A stretch of 64,000 nucleotides of DNA from Streptomyces piniterrae. Lineage in GTDB: Bacteria; Actinomycetota; Actinomycetes; Streptomycetales; Streptomycetaceae. The position numbers and the translations under genes were made by a program. The DNA is taken from NCBI RefSeq assembly GCF_005048155.1, contig NZ_SUMB01000005.1, positions 186,001 through 250,000 of the forward strand, read 5' to 3'. Positions 15,325 to 23,214 of the stretch are shown in pieces (within the stretch, counting starts at the first letter, position 1; each line of letters starts with the position of its first letter). The notes below the pieces were generated by a model. It was not told where the DNA came from. It worked only from the letters and a program-made list of their open reading frames with translations, and did no database searches.

Positions 15325-15370
15325 GAATACTCGAACAAGTCGCGAGAATATCGGCGAATATTTGTCTCCA
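15325..15370. promoter_or_regulatory. AT-rich divergent promoter region
   Basis: A stretch with GAATACTCGAAC, GAGAATATC and GCGAATATTTG lies between the divergent starts 15231 and 15402. It is unusually AT-rich, with an AATAT-N6-ATATT inverted repeat near 15350. It probably holds both promoters and an operator for the XRE protein; no exact -10/-35 pair was fixed. Confidence 0.4.
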
Positions 15371-15401
15371 TCGCCATCTTGCGCTCCCTAGCGTTCTGTT
15401 C

Positions 15402-15617
15402 ATGAGCTCAGTGAACGAACATCAGTGGACTGACCCCGTCGAGGCGGCCGAGTCCCTGCGCACCGCGCTGTCCTCCGTCGGGATCGTCCTGCCATCGCTG
15501 GCGGCTGACGCCGCGTCGCCCGAGCTGCGGTTGGTGGACCTGGGGCGTGTTCGCGCGGAGGTCGCCGTTGAGCTGGCCGACGCGATCCGGCGGGACGGCG
15601 ATAGGTCAAACCGCTGA
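15402..15617 (+). CDS. Small hypothetical protein, 71 aa
   Basis: The protein MSSVNEHQWTDPVEAAESLR continues with LPSLAADAASPELRLVDLGRVRAEVAVELADAIRR. It is a compact, acidic, mostly helical protein without signal peptide or Cys residues. The ATG at 15402 is supported by the divergent promoter region just upstream. Similar short proteins often accompany DUF397/DUF6879 modules in Streptomyces. No function is known. The small Gly/Cys-rich ORF at 15759 follows after about 140 bases. Confidence 0.65.
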   Translation: MSSVNEHQWTDPVEAAESLRTALSSVGIVLPSLAADAASPELRLVDLGRVRAEVAVELADAIRRDGDRSNR

Positions 15618-15758
15618 GGCCGTACGAAGACTCCCGCCCCGGCCGGCATTCCCTGGCAGGACACGGCCGGAGCGGGTGGGCCCGCAAGGGGGCCCTCGCA
15701 AGTGCACGACTGCGCGCGGATCGACCGTGTGCAGGACACAGCACCTGAGGTGATGACC

Positions 15759-15872
15759 ATGCGACACCGCTTCGAACTGGTCAAGCACGGCGGCGGGGAC
15801 GAAGGGGAGGGCGACTCGGGCGGCAGTCCCAACGGTGGTTGCGGCGACGGCCAAGGCTGTGGCCGTCAGTAG
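15759..15872 (+). CDS. Candidate 37-aa Gly/Asp/Cys-rich peptide
   Basis: MRHRFELVKHGGGDEGEGDS is followed by GGSPNGGCGDGQGCGRQ and TAG. ATG 15759 lies 8 bases after TGAGG (15746-15750), a good Shine-Dalgarno; an ATG at 15753 is also in frame. The peptide has a basic/hydrophobic head and a Gly-rich tail with two Cys in the pattern CGDGQGC. The 68-aa protein at 16697 carries CGDEDC in a comparable place, so this may be a shortened relative of that domain. A ribosomal peptide precursor is another reading, but no modifying enzyme is nearby. Confidence 0.45.
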   Translation: MRHRFELVKHGGGDEGEGDSGGSPNGGCGDGQGCGRQ

Positions 15873-15943
15873 ACCGTGAAGCGGGCGGCCCCGTCCCCGG
15901 GGGCGTGGGCCGTCCCTTCGAATGGCGCTGACCAGGGAGAGAG

Positions 15944-16369
15944 ATGGGGAGCGGGAGACAGGTGGCGAGGCCGCACCACCACGCGTACGTCTGGCTTGGC
16001 CCCGGTGACGTGCTCGTGAGGCCCGGGGATGCTCATCGGCGTCCGGGGCACCCGGAGTTCCGGTCTGCCCAGGTGATGCCCCTGGAGTGTGCGGACTGGC
16101 TCCTGAAGCCGGCCTCTCGGATCGAGGCGACGTTTTACGAGGCGAGGGTAGGGGCCGAGTGGTATGCGGGGCGCATCGCGCAATACAGGTGTGTGTTCGT
16201 CGGGTCGTACGCGGTGGGGCCCTCGTATGACGAGACCGTTCGGGCCTTGTCTGCGGGGGAGGACCGGGTCGGTGGGTGGTGGGTGACCGGTGGGCGGTTT
16301 CTCTCGCTCAATCTCATTTCCTGCGGCCCGCATCGCGTGCGACTGGAGTATGCGTGTCCGCTGAGCTGA
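15944..16369 (+). CDS. Hypothetical protein, 141 aa
   Basis: The ATG at 15944 follows AGGGAGAG, a usable Shine-Dalgarno. The product has a basic start (MGSGRQVARPHHHAYVWLGPGD), then VLVRPGDAHRRPGHPEFRSAQVMPLECADWLLKPASRIEATFYEARVG and a C-terminal GGWWVTGGRFLSLNLISCGPHRVRLEY. No family was recognised and no signal peptide or membrane segment is seen. Codon usage is less strictly GC-biased than in core genes, as elsewhere in this island. It may be a stand-alone gene of the accessory region. Confidence 0.55.
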   Translation: MGSGRQVARPHHHAYVWLGPGDVLVRPGDAHRRPGHPEFRSAQVMPLECADWLLKPASRIEATFYEARVGAEWYAGRIAQYRCVFVGSYAVGPSYDETVRALSAGEDRVGGWWVTGGRFLSLNLISCGPHRVRLEYACPLS

Positions 16370-16494
16370 CCGGACGAGGTCGCGTCACCGGCAACCACGG
16401 CACGCTCCGGAAGGATGGATCGCCCCCGCGGTCCCTCGCCCCGCCCGACGATGATCTCTCTTCGCGTTCTGACATTGCGTGCATCCTTGTTCGC

Positions 16495-16575
16495 CAGTCC
16501 TCAACCATTGCCAGCCGGTCATCCGTGTCCGCAAAGCCGGTGGCTGTCGCGATCTTCACAGGATCCCTCAGGTAG
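16495..16575 (-). pseudogene. DUF5753 gene remnant
   Basis: On the minus strand the bases encode DPVKIATATGF and DDRLAMVEDW. These match APLKIATANGF and DDRLAMVEDWHAEL of the HTH-less protein at 12935-13597. At DNA level about 70 bases from 16497 are nearly identical to 13125-13195, including CCTCAACCATTGCCAGCCGG. Flanking sequence has no DUF5753 similarity, so this is a short broken copy, probably left by recombination between modules. Confidence 0.75.
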
Positions 16576-16696
16576 CTGCTCACCTGGATTTATGCGACAA
16601 CGCGCATAGCCGCGTTCCTGCGCAGACGTCGCCAACGGCACCTCGTATGGTCATGGCCGACAGGCCCAACCAGGGGCATACGCAGGGGGTTTCAGC

Positions 16697-16903
16697 GTGG
16701 CGCGCGAGGAACTGACCCGGCTCACCGGCAACGGCAACGGCACCTGCGGTGATGAGGACTGCCCGAACATCTACCGGACTGCGAGCGGTTCGCTCGTCGT
16801 CCAGGGAAGCACGTGTGAAGCGTTCACGCCGCCGTCCGGCGAGGCCCTGGTGGAGATCCCGGAAGAAGTGCTCAGGGAGGCTGTACGTGCTCTTGGATGG
16901 TGA
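16697..16903 (+). CDS. Small 68-aa protein with CGDEDC motif
   Basis: The GTG at 16697 follows AGGGGG with 7-base spacing. The product reads MAREELTRLTGNGNGTCGDEDC, then PNIYRTASGSLVVQGSTCEAF and a helical end EALVEIPEEVLREAVRALGW. It resembles the N-terminal 70 residues of the fused DUF6879 protein at 14476-15231, including the short Cys/Asp-rich loop before an aromatic strand. Its end overlaps the downstream DUF6879 gene by 17 bases, so the two are co-translated. This is the split version of that fusion. Confidence 0.72.
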   Translation: MAREELTRLTGNGNGTCGDEDCPNIYRTASGSLVVQGSTCEAFTPPSGEALVEIPEEVLREAVRALGW

Positions 16904-17411
16904 CGAGTGGCGTCGTCGGTTCGCGGACATCAAGCAAGAGGCATGGCGGCTTGAGGTACTGCCGCAGTACCTAATGCCACACGAGGCGGAAGAGTTCGCG
17001 GCCTTCCGTGAGGGACAACCCATGTCCCCGTACACAGCCGCCTCGTACACAGAACGCGTCTCGCGTCAGCACGCCGAGGGGAAACGCAACGGACGGGTGC
17101 ACATCGTCACGCAGCCGCTCTCGGACTATCTGCGATTCGAGTTCGCCCGCTACTACGAGGTGCACGTCAGGGCTGGGGACGACATCCGCATCCTCGACGT
17201 GACCAATCGGCCCAATCCCCTTGAGGGGGCACAAGACTTCTGGATGTTCGATCGCGAAGAAGTCGTTCTCATGAACTATGAGGCGGACGGCCGGCAGATT
17301 AATCGCGAGGTCTTCGAAGGGGATGTCTTGCCGTTCGTCGAGTACCAACGGATCGCGGTGTCTGAGTCGGTCCCCTTCGAGGAGTACGTGAGCGGTGGCC
17401 ATCGAGCCTGA
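16887..17411 (+). CDS. DUF6879 protein
   Basis: The GTG at 16887 is preceded by AGGGAGG at 6-base spacing and overlaps the 68-aa gene. The 174-aa product contains the DUF6879 features FADIKQEAWRLEVLPQYL, GRVHIVTQPLSDYLRFEFARYYEVHVRAGDDIRIL and DFWMFDREEVVLMNYEADG. It resembles the second domain of the fused protein 14476-15231. The next frame downstream opens an XRE gene that breaks off after about 30 codons, so the module was once 68-aa gene, DUF6879, XRE-DUF5753. Confidence 0.82.
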   Translation: MLLDGDEWRRRFADIKQEAWRLEVLPQYLMPHEAEEFAAFREGQPMSPYTAASYTERVSRQHAEGKRNGRVHIVTQPLSDYLRFEFARYYEVHVRAGDDIRILDVTNRPNPLEGAQDFWMFDREEVVLMNYEADGRQINREVFEGDVLPFVEYQRIAVSESVPFEEYVSGGHRA

Positions 17412-17490
17412 CCGTCTTGACCAGTCTGGTCTGGAGCCGGCGGCCATACTCAAGCGTCTTCGCAAGCAAGCCGGGCTCTCCAGAGGGAAG
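17395..17490 (+). pseudogene. Truncated N-terminus of an XRE regulator
   Basis: GTG 17395 overlaps the end of the DUF6879 gene. The frame reads AIEPDRLDQSGLEPAAILKR followed by LRKQAGLSRG, which is the first helices of an XRE HTH. After about 31 codons the sequence no longer fits an HTH and merges into the 3' end of the convergent DUF2268 gene (17502). The remaining open frame to 17748 is antisense to that gene. The break lies near 17487-17500 and marks the right edge of the mosaic island. Confidence 0.65.
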
Positions 17491-17501
17491 GGGCGGCGCA
17501 G

Positions 17502-18398
17502 TCACGCGACGGTCGGCACGCCCGCGTTGGTGAGTATCTCGCGTGCCGGCAGGGCGGTGCTCTGGGCGGCGGTCAGGCCGGAGGCCGTCAGGTGGGCGTC
17601 GACGATTCGTAGTCCGACCGGGTATCCGGCGAAGTCCGGGAGTCCCACCGGCGGTTGCCCCATGCGCTGTGCGGTGGCGTCGCCGAGCACATACGCGGTC
17701 AGGTTCTGCATGCCGGCCACGTCGATGTCCGTGGTGATCTTTTCGTAGGCGCTGTCCAGCGCGGCGCCGGTCAGGGCCTTCGACCACGGGCCCAGGGCCG
17801 CCTCGCCGGCCAGCTCCCGTACGAAGGCCTCGGCCAGTCCCTCGGCTACGACGTGTTCGCCCACCGTGACGGTCATCGGGTTCCACGCCACGTTCGCGTA
17901 GCGCACGTTGTGGTGGAGCTCGTGCGCGGCGGCGTGCCCGATCTTCGCCAGGCTGGTGTCGGTGGGCCACATGGTGAGGTGGATCGCGCCAGGGATCCCG
18001 CCCATTCCGAAGTAGCCGGCGCTGCGGACCGTCAGGTGGTCGTCGTCGGGGTTGCCGAGCACGAGCACGACATGCACGGTCTCGGCGTGTCTGATGCCGG
18101 GGACCGCGCCGCTGATTCGGTTCCACGCGGTGGTGAGGGAGTGCTCGATCCGGTTCCATACGTCGGCATCCCGCATCTGGTGCAGGGCCGGCAGGTAGCG
18201 CGGGTCCTCACGGTCGAGGCGGAAGCCGCTGTCCAGGTTCCGGTGCATCTCGACCATGTCGATATTGCCCGCACCCGTCACGGACATTGTGTGCTGGAGG
18301 GGGCTGAGGATGTCCCGCAGGGCGTCGGGGCGCTCCTCCAACGGTCGTCGCAGGAGGTCGAGGAGGGCGGACGCGGTGTCATGAACAACGATCTTCAT
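17502..18398 (-). CDS. DUF2268-type putative Zn-dependent protease
   Basis: The 298-aa product carries AAAHELHHNVRY, an HExxH-type zinc site (HELHH) near residue 155. Upstream are VHVVLVLGNPDDDHLTV and GIPGAIHLTMWP strands, and downstream is the helix GEHVVAEGLAEAFVRELAGE, whose Glu residues could give the third ligand. The DUF2268 family contains predicted metalloproteases, some of them secreted in Bacillus; here there is no signal peptide, so a cytoplasmic role is likely. The ATG at 18398 starts MKIVVHDTASALLDLLRRP. It sits at the right border of the accessory island. Confidence 0.83.
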   Translation of the reverse strand: MKIVVHDTASALLDLLRRPLEERPDALRDILSPLQHTMSVTGAGNIDMVEMHRNLDSGFRLDREDPRYLPALHQMRDADVWNRIEHSLTTAWNRISGAVPGIRHAETVHVVLVLGNPDDDHLTVRSAGYFGMGGIPGAIHLTMWPTDTSLAKIGHAAAHELHHNVRYANVAWNPMTVTVGEHVVAEGLAEAFVRELAGEAALGPWSKALTGAALDSAYEKITTDIDVAGMQNLTAYVLGDATAQRMGQPPVGLPDFAGYPVGLRIVDAHLTASGLTAAQSTALPAREILTNAGVPTVA

Positions 18399-18472
18399 GA
18401 ACCGGGACCGTAGGGCCTCCCGTTACGGGAGGGGCAAGCCGTTTCGGTGTCACACCCGTGGTCGTACAGAGC

Positions 18473-18502
18473 GATGAGCCCGGCATTTCTGCCGGGCTCA
18501 TC
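18473..18502 (-). terminator. Intrinsic terminator after the lectin gene
   Basis: GATGAGCCCGGCA (18473-18485) pairs perfectly with TGCCGGGCTCATC (18490-18502) around a TTTC loop. It lies 38 bases after the stop of 18541-19041 and between two minus-strand genes. Confidence 0.85.
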
Positions 18503-18540
18503 AGAAGCTGGGGGGAGCGGGTAATTCCGCTGTGGTGAGG

Positions 18541-19041
18541 CTATTTGGTGAGCGTCATCCACGTCTGGCTGTCGGCACCGGTGCACGTCCGCAGCGACAC
18601 CGCGGAGCGATTGCCGTTGTCCTCGATGCAGCCGCGCGGGAACTTACGGCTCCGGAAGGCGGAGCCGTCCTCCGAGATGGTGAAATTCCAATACTGTGCC
18701 TGGACGTCGCTGTTACAGTTCTCCAGCTTCACCTCCTTTCCGATTCCCTTTGCCGTGGCGCACTTACCGGGGTAGAACTTGCTTGCGATCTGGTAGCCCG
18801 CGAGGCGGCCGGTCCGCAGGTAGAAGTCCTGCGTGCCGGACCTGTCCGCCGTCCACGACAGCACGGAGTTGTTTCCGGTGGCGTCGAGGTTCCGGTCGGT
18901 GTCGAAGTTCTGGAACGTGTACCAGACGTCCGCCGAGGGCGCCGCGTCGGCGGCGGTCGCGGGGGTGCCGGAGGCCAGCAGTCCACCGCCGAGCAGGGTG
19001 GCGGCGGACAGTGCGACGGCGGCTCTCTTGAATATCGCCAC
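18541..19041 (-). CDS. Secreted ricin-type beta-trefoil lectin-like protein
   Basis: A GTG start at 19041 gives a signal peptide (MAIFKRAAVALSAATLLGG, then SGTPATAADAAPSA) and a 130-aa mature part. The mature part contains FYPGKCATAKGIGKEVKLENCNSD, AQYWNFTI, and PRGCIEDNGNRSAVSLRTCTG ending SQTWMTLTK. The repeated Cys pairs and QxW motifs are those of ricin B-type carbohydrate-binding domains. It would be exported and bind glycans outside the cell; no catalytic domain is attached. A GGAAGAGG sequence lies about 8 bases upstream of the GTG. The frame extends further but that part lacks a signal sequence. Confidence 0.85.
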   Translation of the reverse strand: MAIFKRAAVALSAATLLGGGLLASGTPATAADAAPSADVWYTFQNFDTDRNLDATGNNSVLSWTADRSGTQDFYLRTGRLAGYQIASKFYPGKCATAKGIGKEVKLENCNSDVQAQYWNFTISEDGSAFRSRKFPRGCIEDNGNRSAVSLRTCTGADSQTWMTLTK

Positions 19042-19493
19042 GTTCTCTGCCTCTTCCTTCTCTGTGACCCGGCGGGTCGCTTTTCGGGGAGTGGACGGGG
19101 CAACTGCCGGGGGCGCTTGCCCCATTGGCTTGCCGGGAAGAACGTAGAGCGAGTCGAGGAGGTAAAGGTAGGCGGATTCGGGTCAATGCCACGCTGTGGA
19201 AGTCGGTAGGAAGTCGGTAATTCAACCTTTTGGATTCCCGCATTCGCCATGCCCTTGGCAAGTGCGTGGAAAGCGTCGTCATGGTGTTGTCTGTAATTCG
19301 CCGCAACGTTTCCGGTGGGAATGCCGGGCGGGAATGCCGCGTTCCGTGGTGGGGCTGTTCGGGAAGGGGGCCGGGGTGTCGGACGGTGGCGGAGTGCGGC
19401 AGATTCCGGCCAGCGGCGTTACGCGACACTCTCTGCGTACCGGCCCGAATGCGAGGGAAGAGGCATGTCCGAAATCGAGGTCGAAATGGTGCT
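19042..19493. other. Non-coding region upstream of the lectin gene
   Basis: About 450 bases lie between the lectin start (minus strand) and the LysR stop. Sequence near 19200-19250 is less GC-rich (AATTCAACCTTTTGGATTCC) and probably holds the lectin promoter. Open frames here are shadows without start signals. No further feature is supported. Confidence 0.6.
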
Positions 19494-20363
19494 TCACGGC
19501 CGCACGCCGCGCCCGCCGATGACCTCCCGGGCCAGCGCGATCAGGTCCGGGATGCGCGGATGGCCCGGGCCGTCGCGCCAGGTGATGACCACCGGGACGG
19601 GCGGGGCGTCGGTCAGGGGGATGTAGGCCATCGCGGGATGGGGGTGCATCTGGGCGGTGGCGGAGGTGGTGACGCCCACCGCGCGGCCGCCGGTGATGGC
19701 GGCGATCCAGTCGTCGGTGTTGCCGATGGTGATCGTCGAGGTGGGGCGGGCCGCGGCGGGCCAGAGGTCGAGGCCGGTGATCCCGGAGACGGTGTTGAGG
19801 GCGATGGTGCGCTGCGCGAGGTCGGCGAGGGAGAGGGCGGGGCGGTGGGCGAGCGGGTCGTCGGCGGGCAGGCCCACCACCCGGGGTTCGGTGGTCAGCC
19901 GCTCGGTGAGGAGGCCGGGGGCCCGGACCTCGCCGCGCAGCAGGGCGGCGTCCACATCGCCGCGGGCCAGGCCCGCTGTGCGGTCGTCGATGCGGAGGAG
20001 TTCGAGCGGGGTGTCCGGGTGGGACCGGTGCCAGCGACGGAGCAGGGCGGGGGTGTAGGTGCCGGCGGCCGACCAGGCGTGGCCCAGGCGCAGTGGCCGG
20101 ACGGTGCGGTGGGCGTGCCGGAGCGCCTGGTCGAAGGCGGTGACGGCGATCGTCGCCTGGTCGCGGAAGGTGATGCCGTCCGGGGTGAGCGCCAGGTGGT
20201 GGGTGGAGCGGTCGACGAGGCGCAGGCCCAGTTCCTGCTCCAGCTGGCGCAGGGTGCGGGAGACGGCCGGCTGGGTCAGATGCAGGCGCTCGGCGGCGCG
20301 GGTGATGCTGAGCGTGTCGGCGATGGCGAGAAAGCAGCGGAAATGACGCAGCTCGATGCTCAT
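19494..20363 (-). CDS. LysR-family transcriptional regulator
   Basis: The 289-aa product begins MSIELRHFRCFLAIADTLSI, then TRAAERLHLTQPAVSRTLRQLEQELGLRLVDR, the LysR winged HTH (residues 1-65). The C-terminal periplasmic-binding-like effector domain includes LRLGHAWSAAGTYTPALLRRW and the strand GLPADDPLAHRPALSLADLAQR. ATG 20363 is 60 bases from the divergent EamA transporter start, the classical layout in which LysR controls the exporter. The ligand is unknown. Confidence 0.93.
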   Translation of the reverse strand: MSIELRHFRCFLAIADTLSITRAAERLHLTQPAVSRTLRQLEQELGLRLVDRSTHHLALTPDGITFRDQATIAVTAFDQALRHAHRTVRPLRLGHAWSAAGTYTPALLRRWHRSHPDTPLELLRIDDRTAGLARGDVDAALLRGEVRAPGLLTERLTTEPRVVGLPADDPLAHRPALSLADLAQRTIALNTVSGITGLDLWPAAARPTSTITIGNTDDWIAAITGGRAVGVTTSATAQMHPHPAMAYIPLTDAPPVPVVITWRDGPGHPRIPDLIALAREVIGGRGVRP

Positions 20364-20432
20364 GCGTGCGGAGCATAACAACAGGCGGAAAGGCATTTCA
20401 CGGACCGGAAGGCGGGCCTTAGCGTGGGGTGC

Positions 20433-21530
20433 GTGAACCCTTCGCCAGCCAGCCCCGACGGCTCCTTTGCGGCCACTTCCGACCCGGCCTCCCCCCTCGC
20501 CTCCCCCTCCGCCCCTGTCTCCCCCTCCCCCTCTGCCGGTTCCTCCCGCCCGGTTGCTTCCGCCGCAGCCGCACCCGCCGCCGGTACGGCCGCCGGTACG
20601 GCCGCCGACGGGGCGATACCGCAGCCCGTGCCGCCCTCGCCCGAGGTGATGACGGCGGAGGCGCGGGCCGGGGCCGCCGGGGCGGCGGGTGCCCGGGGGC
20701 GGCTCGGGTCGGTGGCGCTGGTGATCGGCGGCATCGTCTCGCTGCAGTTCGGCGCCTCCGTGGCGGTGCTGCTCTTCCCGCGGGCCGGTGCGCTGGGCGT
20801 CGTCACCCTCCGGCTGGTCGTCGCCTCGCTGGTGCTGCTGCTCATCTGCCGTCCCAAGCTGCGCGGTTACACGCGCGGCGACTGGGCCACGGTCCTGGCG
20901 TTCGGTGTCGCGCTGGCCGGCATGAACTCCCTCTTCTACGAGGCGATCGACCGGATTCCGCTGGGCGCGGCGGTGACGCTGGAGTTCCTCGGGCCGCTGA
21001 TCCTCTCGGTGGCCACCTCGCGGCGGATGCTGAGTCTGCTGTGGGCGGCGCTGGCGCTCGGCGGTGTGGTGCTGCTGGGGCGGGAGGGCTTCGACGGCCT
21101 GAATCTGCTCGGTGCCGGGTTCGCGCTGGCGGCCGGCGGGCTGTGGGCCGCGTACATCCTGCTCTCGGCCCGTACGGGACAGCGCTTCCCGCAGGCGGAC
21201 GGGCTCGCGCTGGCGATGACGGTCGCGGCCGTGCTGAGCCTGCCGCTGGGCATCGTCAGCGCGGGCACCGCGCTGCTGGACCCGGTGACGCTGGGCCTGG
21301 GCGCGGCCGTCGCCATGATGTCGTCCGTACTGCCCTACACCCTGGAACTGCTCGCCCTGCGCAAGCTCCCGGCATCCGGCTTCGCGGTCATGATGAGCCT
21401 CGAACCGGCCGCCGCGGCCACCGCCGGGTTCCTGGTCCTGCACCAGACGCTGGGCTGGGCCGAGGTCCTGGCGATCGGGCTCGTCGTGGTCGCGAGCGTG
21501 GGCGCGGTACGGGGGGCGCGGAGCGCGTAG
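20433..21530 (+). CDS. EamA/DMT-family transporter
   Basis: Residues 1-85 form a Pro/Ser/Ala-rich cytoplasmic extension with little structure. The rest has ten predicted membrane helices in two EamA repeats, for example VALVIGGIVSLQFGASVAVL, LVVASLVLLLICRP, AVTLEFLGPLILSVATSRR, and in the second half GLWAAYILLSARTG and EPAAAATAGFLVLHQTLG. RhtA-like members export amino acids or other small metabolites. GTG 20433 (VNPSPAS) is used because it is the first codon after the divergent promoter; a start near 20649 (MTAEARAG), just before the first helix, is possible. It is likely regulated by the LysR protein. Confidence 0.88.
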   Translation: MNPSPASPDGSFAATSDPASPLASPSAPVSPSPSAGSSRPVASAAAAPAAGTAAGTAADGAIPQPVPPSPEVMTAEARAGAAGAAGARGRLGSVALVIGGIVSLQFGASVAVLLFPRAGALGVVTLRLVVASLVLLLICRPKLRGYTRGDWATVLAFGVALAGMNSLFYEAIDRIPLGAAVTLEFLGPLILSVATSRRMLSLLWAALALGGVVLLGREGFDGLNLLGAGFALAAGGLWAAYILLSARTGQRFPQADGLALAMTVAAVLSLPLGIVSAGTALLDPVTLGLGAAVAMMSSVLPYTLELLALRKLPASGFAVMMSLEPAAAATAGFLVLHQTLGWAEVLAIGLVVVASVGAVRGARSA

Positions 21531-21654
21531 CCGAGGTACGGGGCACGGCGCGCCGGCGCCCCGTGTCGCTTGCCCTCCTTTCTCCCCGCCATGGGGGTGC
21601 CGCTGTGCCCACCCGTGCCGCCCAGCGGCACGACTGCCCACAGCTGGGTGGGAC

Positions 21655-23178
21655 TCAGTCCGCCCGCCGCAACGTGGCCCGCAGTCGCGTCGCCGGCTGG
21701 AGCAGCAGGCTCGCCTTCGGCGTCACCGTGCCCGGGGCGATGTCCAGGTGGAAGCGCTGGGCCAGCGTGGCCAGCAGCAGTACCGCCTCGACCTGGGCGA
21801 AGCGGGCGCCGAGGCAGGTGCGTTGGCCGCCGCCGAACGGGAACCAGGCGTGCTCGGGTACGACGTCCGGGGCGTCCGCGTCCCAGCGCTCGGGGCGGAA
21901 GGCCGCGGGGTCCGGAAACCAGCGGGGGTCCCGGTGCGTGGACCACTGGCTGCACCACACCATCGTCCCGGCCGGGATACGGCTGCCGCCCAGGGTGGCG
22001 CCCTCGCGCGCGGCGGCGGCGATGGTCCAGGCCGGCGGGTACAGCCGCAGCGTCTCCTTGACGATCTGCTGGGTCCAGGGCAGCCGGTCGTAGTCGTCGA
22101 AGGTGGGCGGCCGCCCGCCGAGCACCCGCTCCAGCTCGTCGTCCATCTGGGCGCGCGCCTTCGGCGACCCTCCGAGCAGGTACCAGGCCCAGGTCAGAGC
22201 GGTGGACGTGGTCTCGTGGCCGGCCGCCCAGAGCGTCACCGCCTCGTCGCGGACCTCCTTGGCCGACAGCGGCCGGCCGTCGGCGTCCCGGGCGGCGAGA
22301 AGCCGGCCCAGCAGATCGTCCCGGTCGCCGGAGTCCGCGCCGGGGCAGGGGTCGGAGTCCGAGCCGGGGCAGGGGCCGGTGCCCGGCCGCCCGGCGGAGG
22401 CCGCGCCCGCCACCTGCCCGTCCAGCCTGCTCAGCCCATCCAGCCCGCCCCGCCCAAGCTGTCCGGCAGCCCGCACCTGCCCCGCCTGGCGGGCGCGGAT
22501 CAGCCGGTGCACCTCGGCGTCGATGGTGGCGACCGCGGCGAGCAGCCGACGCCGCCCCGGGGTGCGCACCCAGCCGGGCAGGAACAGGCCGATGCCCCGC
22601 AGTTCGTCGCTGACGACCTGTTCGGCGACGCTCATCGCCCGGCCCAGCGCCCGCGTCTGATCGCCGAGATCGTTGCCGAACAGGGTGCGGAGCACGATGC
22701 GCTGGGTGATCAGCGCCATCTCCTCGTGCACATCGATCTGCCGGCCCTCCCGCCAGCGCTCGGCGGTCACCTGCGCGCTCTCCACCATGGCCGGTGCGTA
22801 CGCGCGCACCTGGCGTGGCCGGACGGTCGGCTGCACCAGCCCGCGCTTGCGGCGCCACTCGGCCCCCTGGCTGAGCAGCACGCTCTGCCCGGTCACCTGC
22901 CGGAACGCCCAGAGGATGTCCAGGACGTCGAAGGCCTGCTCCCGGGTCGTCAGCATCTCGGTGATGTGCTGCGGGTGCGAGAGGAACAGACTGCGCATCG
23001 GGCCCAGCGACCAGGTCACCGCGTCGCCGAAGTCGTCCCGGAGCCGGACCAGGAACGCCAGCGGGTCCTTGCCGAACGCGGGGAGGTTCCCGATCCACGG
23101 CAGACCGCGCGGACCGGGTACGGGACGGAGCGGTAGCGGGCGGGGCGGAGCGGGACGGGACGGAACGGCGAACGGCAT
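21655..23178 (-). CDS. Cytochrome P450
   Basis: The protein is about 507 aa. The I-helix motif AGHETTS (about residue 315), K-helix ETLRLYPP, PERF-type PAAFRPERW, and heme loop FPFGGGQRTCLG (Cys near 453) are all present, so it should be an active heme-thiolate monooxygenase. The CYP102/fatty-acid-hydroxylase-like clan is suggested by the N-terminal PVPGPRGLPWIGNL. A repeat-encoded insert rich in Gly, Pro, Ser and Asp (two GxxPCPGxDS units near residue 285) enlarges the loop before the I-helix. ATG 23178 follows GGAGGAG. No redox partner is adjacent. Repeated GATACGC motifs lie upstream. Confidence 0.93.
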   Translation of the reverse strand: MPFAVPSRPAPPRPLPLRPVPGPRGLPWIGNLPAFGKDPLAFLVRLRDDFGDAVTWSLGPMRSLFLSHPQHITEMLTTREQAFDVLDILWAFRQVTGQSVLLSQGAEWRRKRGLVQPTVRPRQVRAYAPAMVESAQVTAERWREGRQIDVHEEMALITQRIVLRTLFGNDLGDQTRALGRAMSVAEQVVSDELRGIGLFLPGWVRTPGRRRLLAAVATIDAEVHRLIRARQAGQVRAAGQLGRGGLDGLSRLDGQVAGAASAGRPGTGPCPGSDSDPCPGADSGDRDDLLGRLLAARDADGRPLSAKEVRDEAVTLWAAGHETTSTALTWAWYLLGGSPKARAQMDDELERVLGGRPPTFDDYDRLPWTQQIVKETLRLYPPAWTIAAAAREGATLGGSRIPAGTMVWCSQWSTHRDPRWFPDPAAFRPERWDADAPDVVPEHAWFPFGGGQRTCLGARFAQVEAVLLLATLAQRFHLDIAPGTVTPKASLLLQPATRLRATLRRAD

Positions 23179-23214
23179 GGACAAGGCTCCTCCAGACGTC
23201 GAGTCGCGCGGGGC

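Noticed and set aside
19230..20378. Plus-strand frame over the LysR gene
   Set aside because: Shadow of the LysR gene; no Shine-Dalgarno and no family match.
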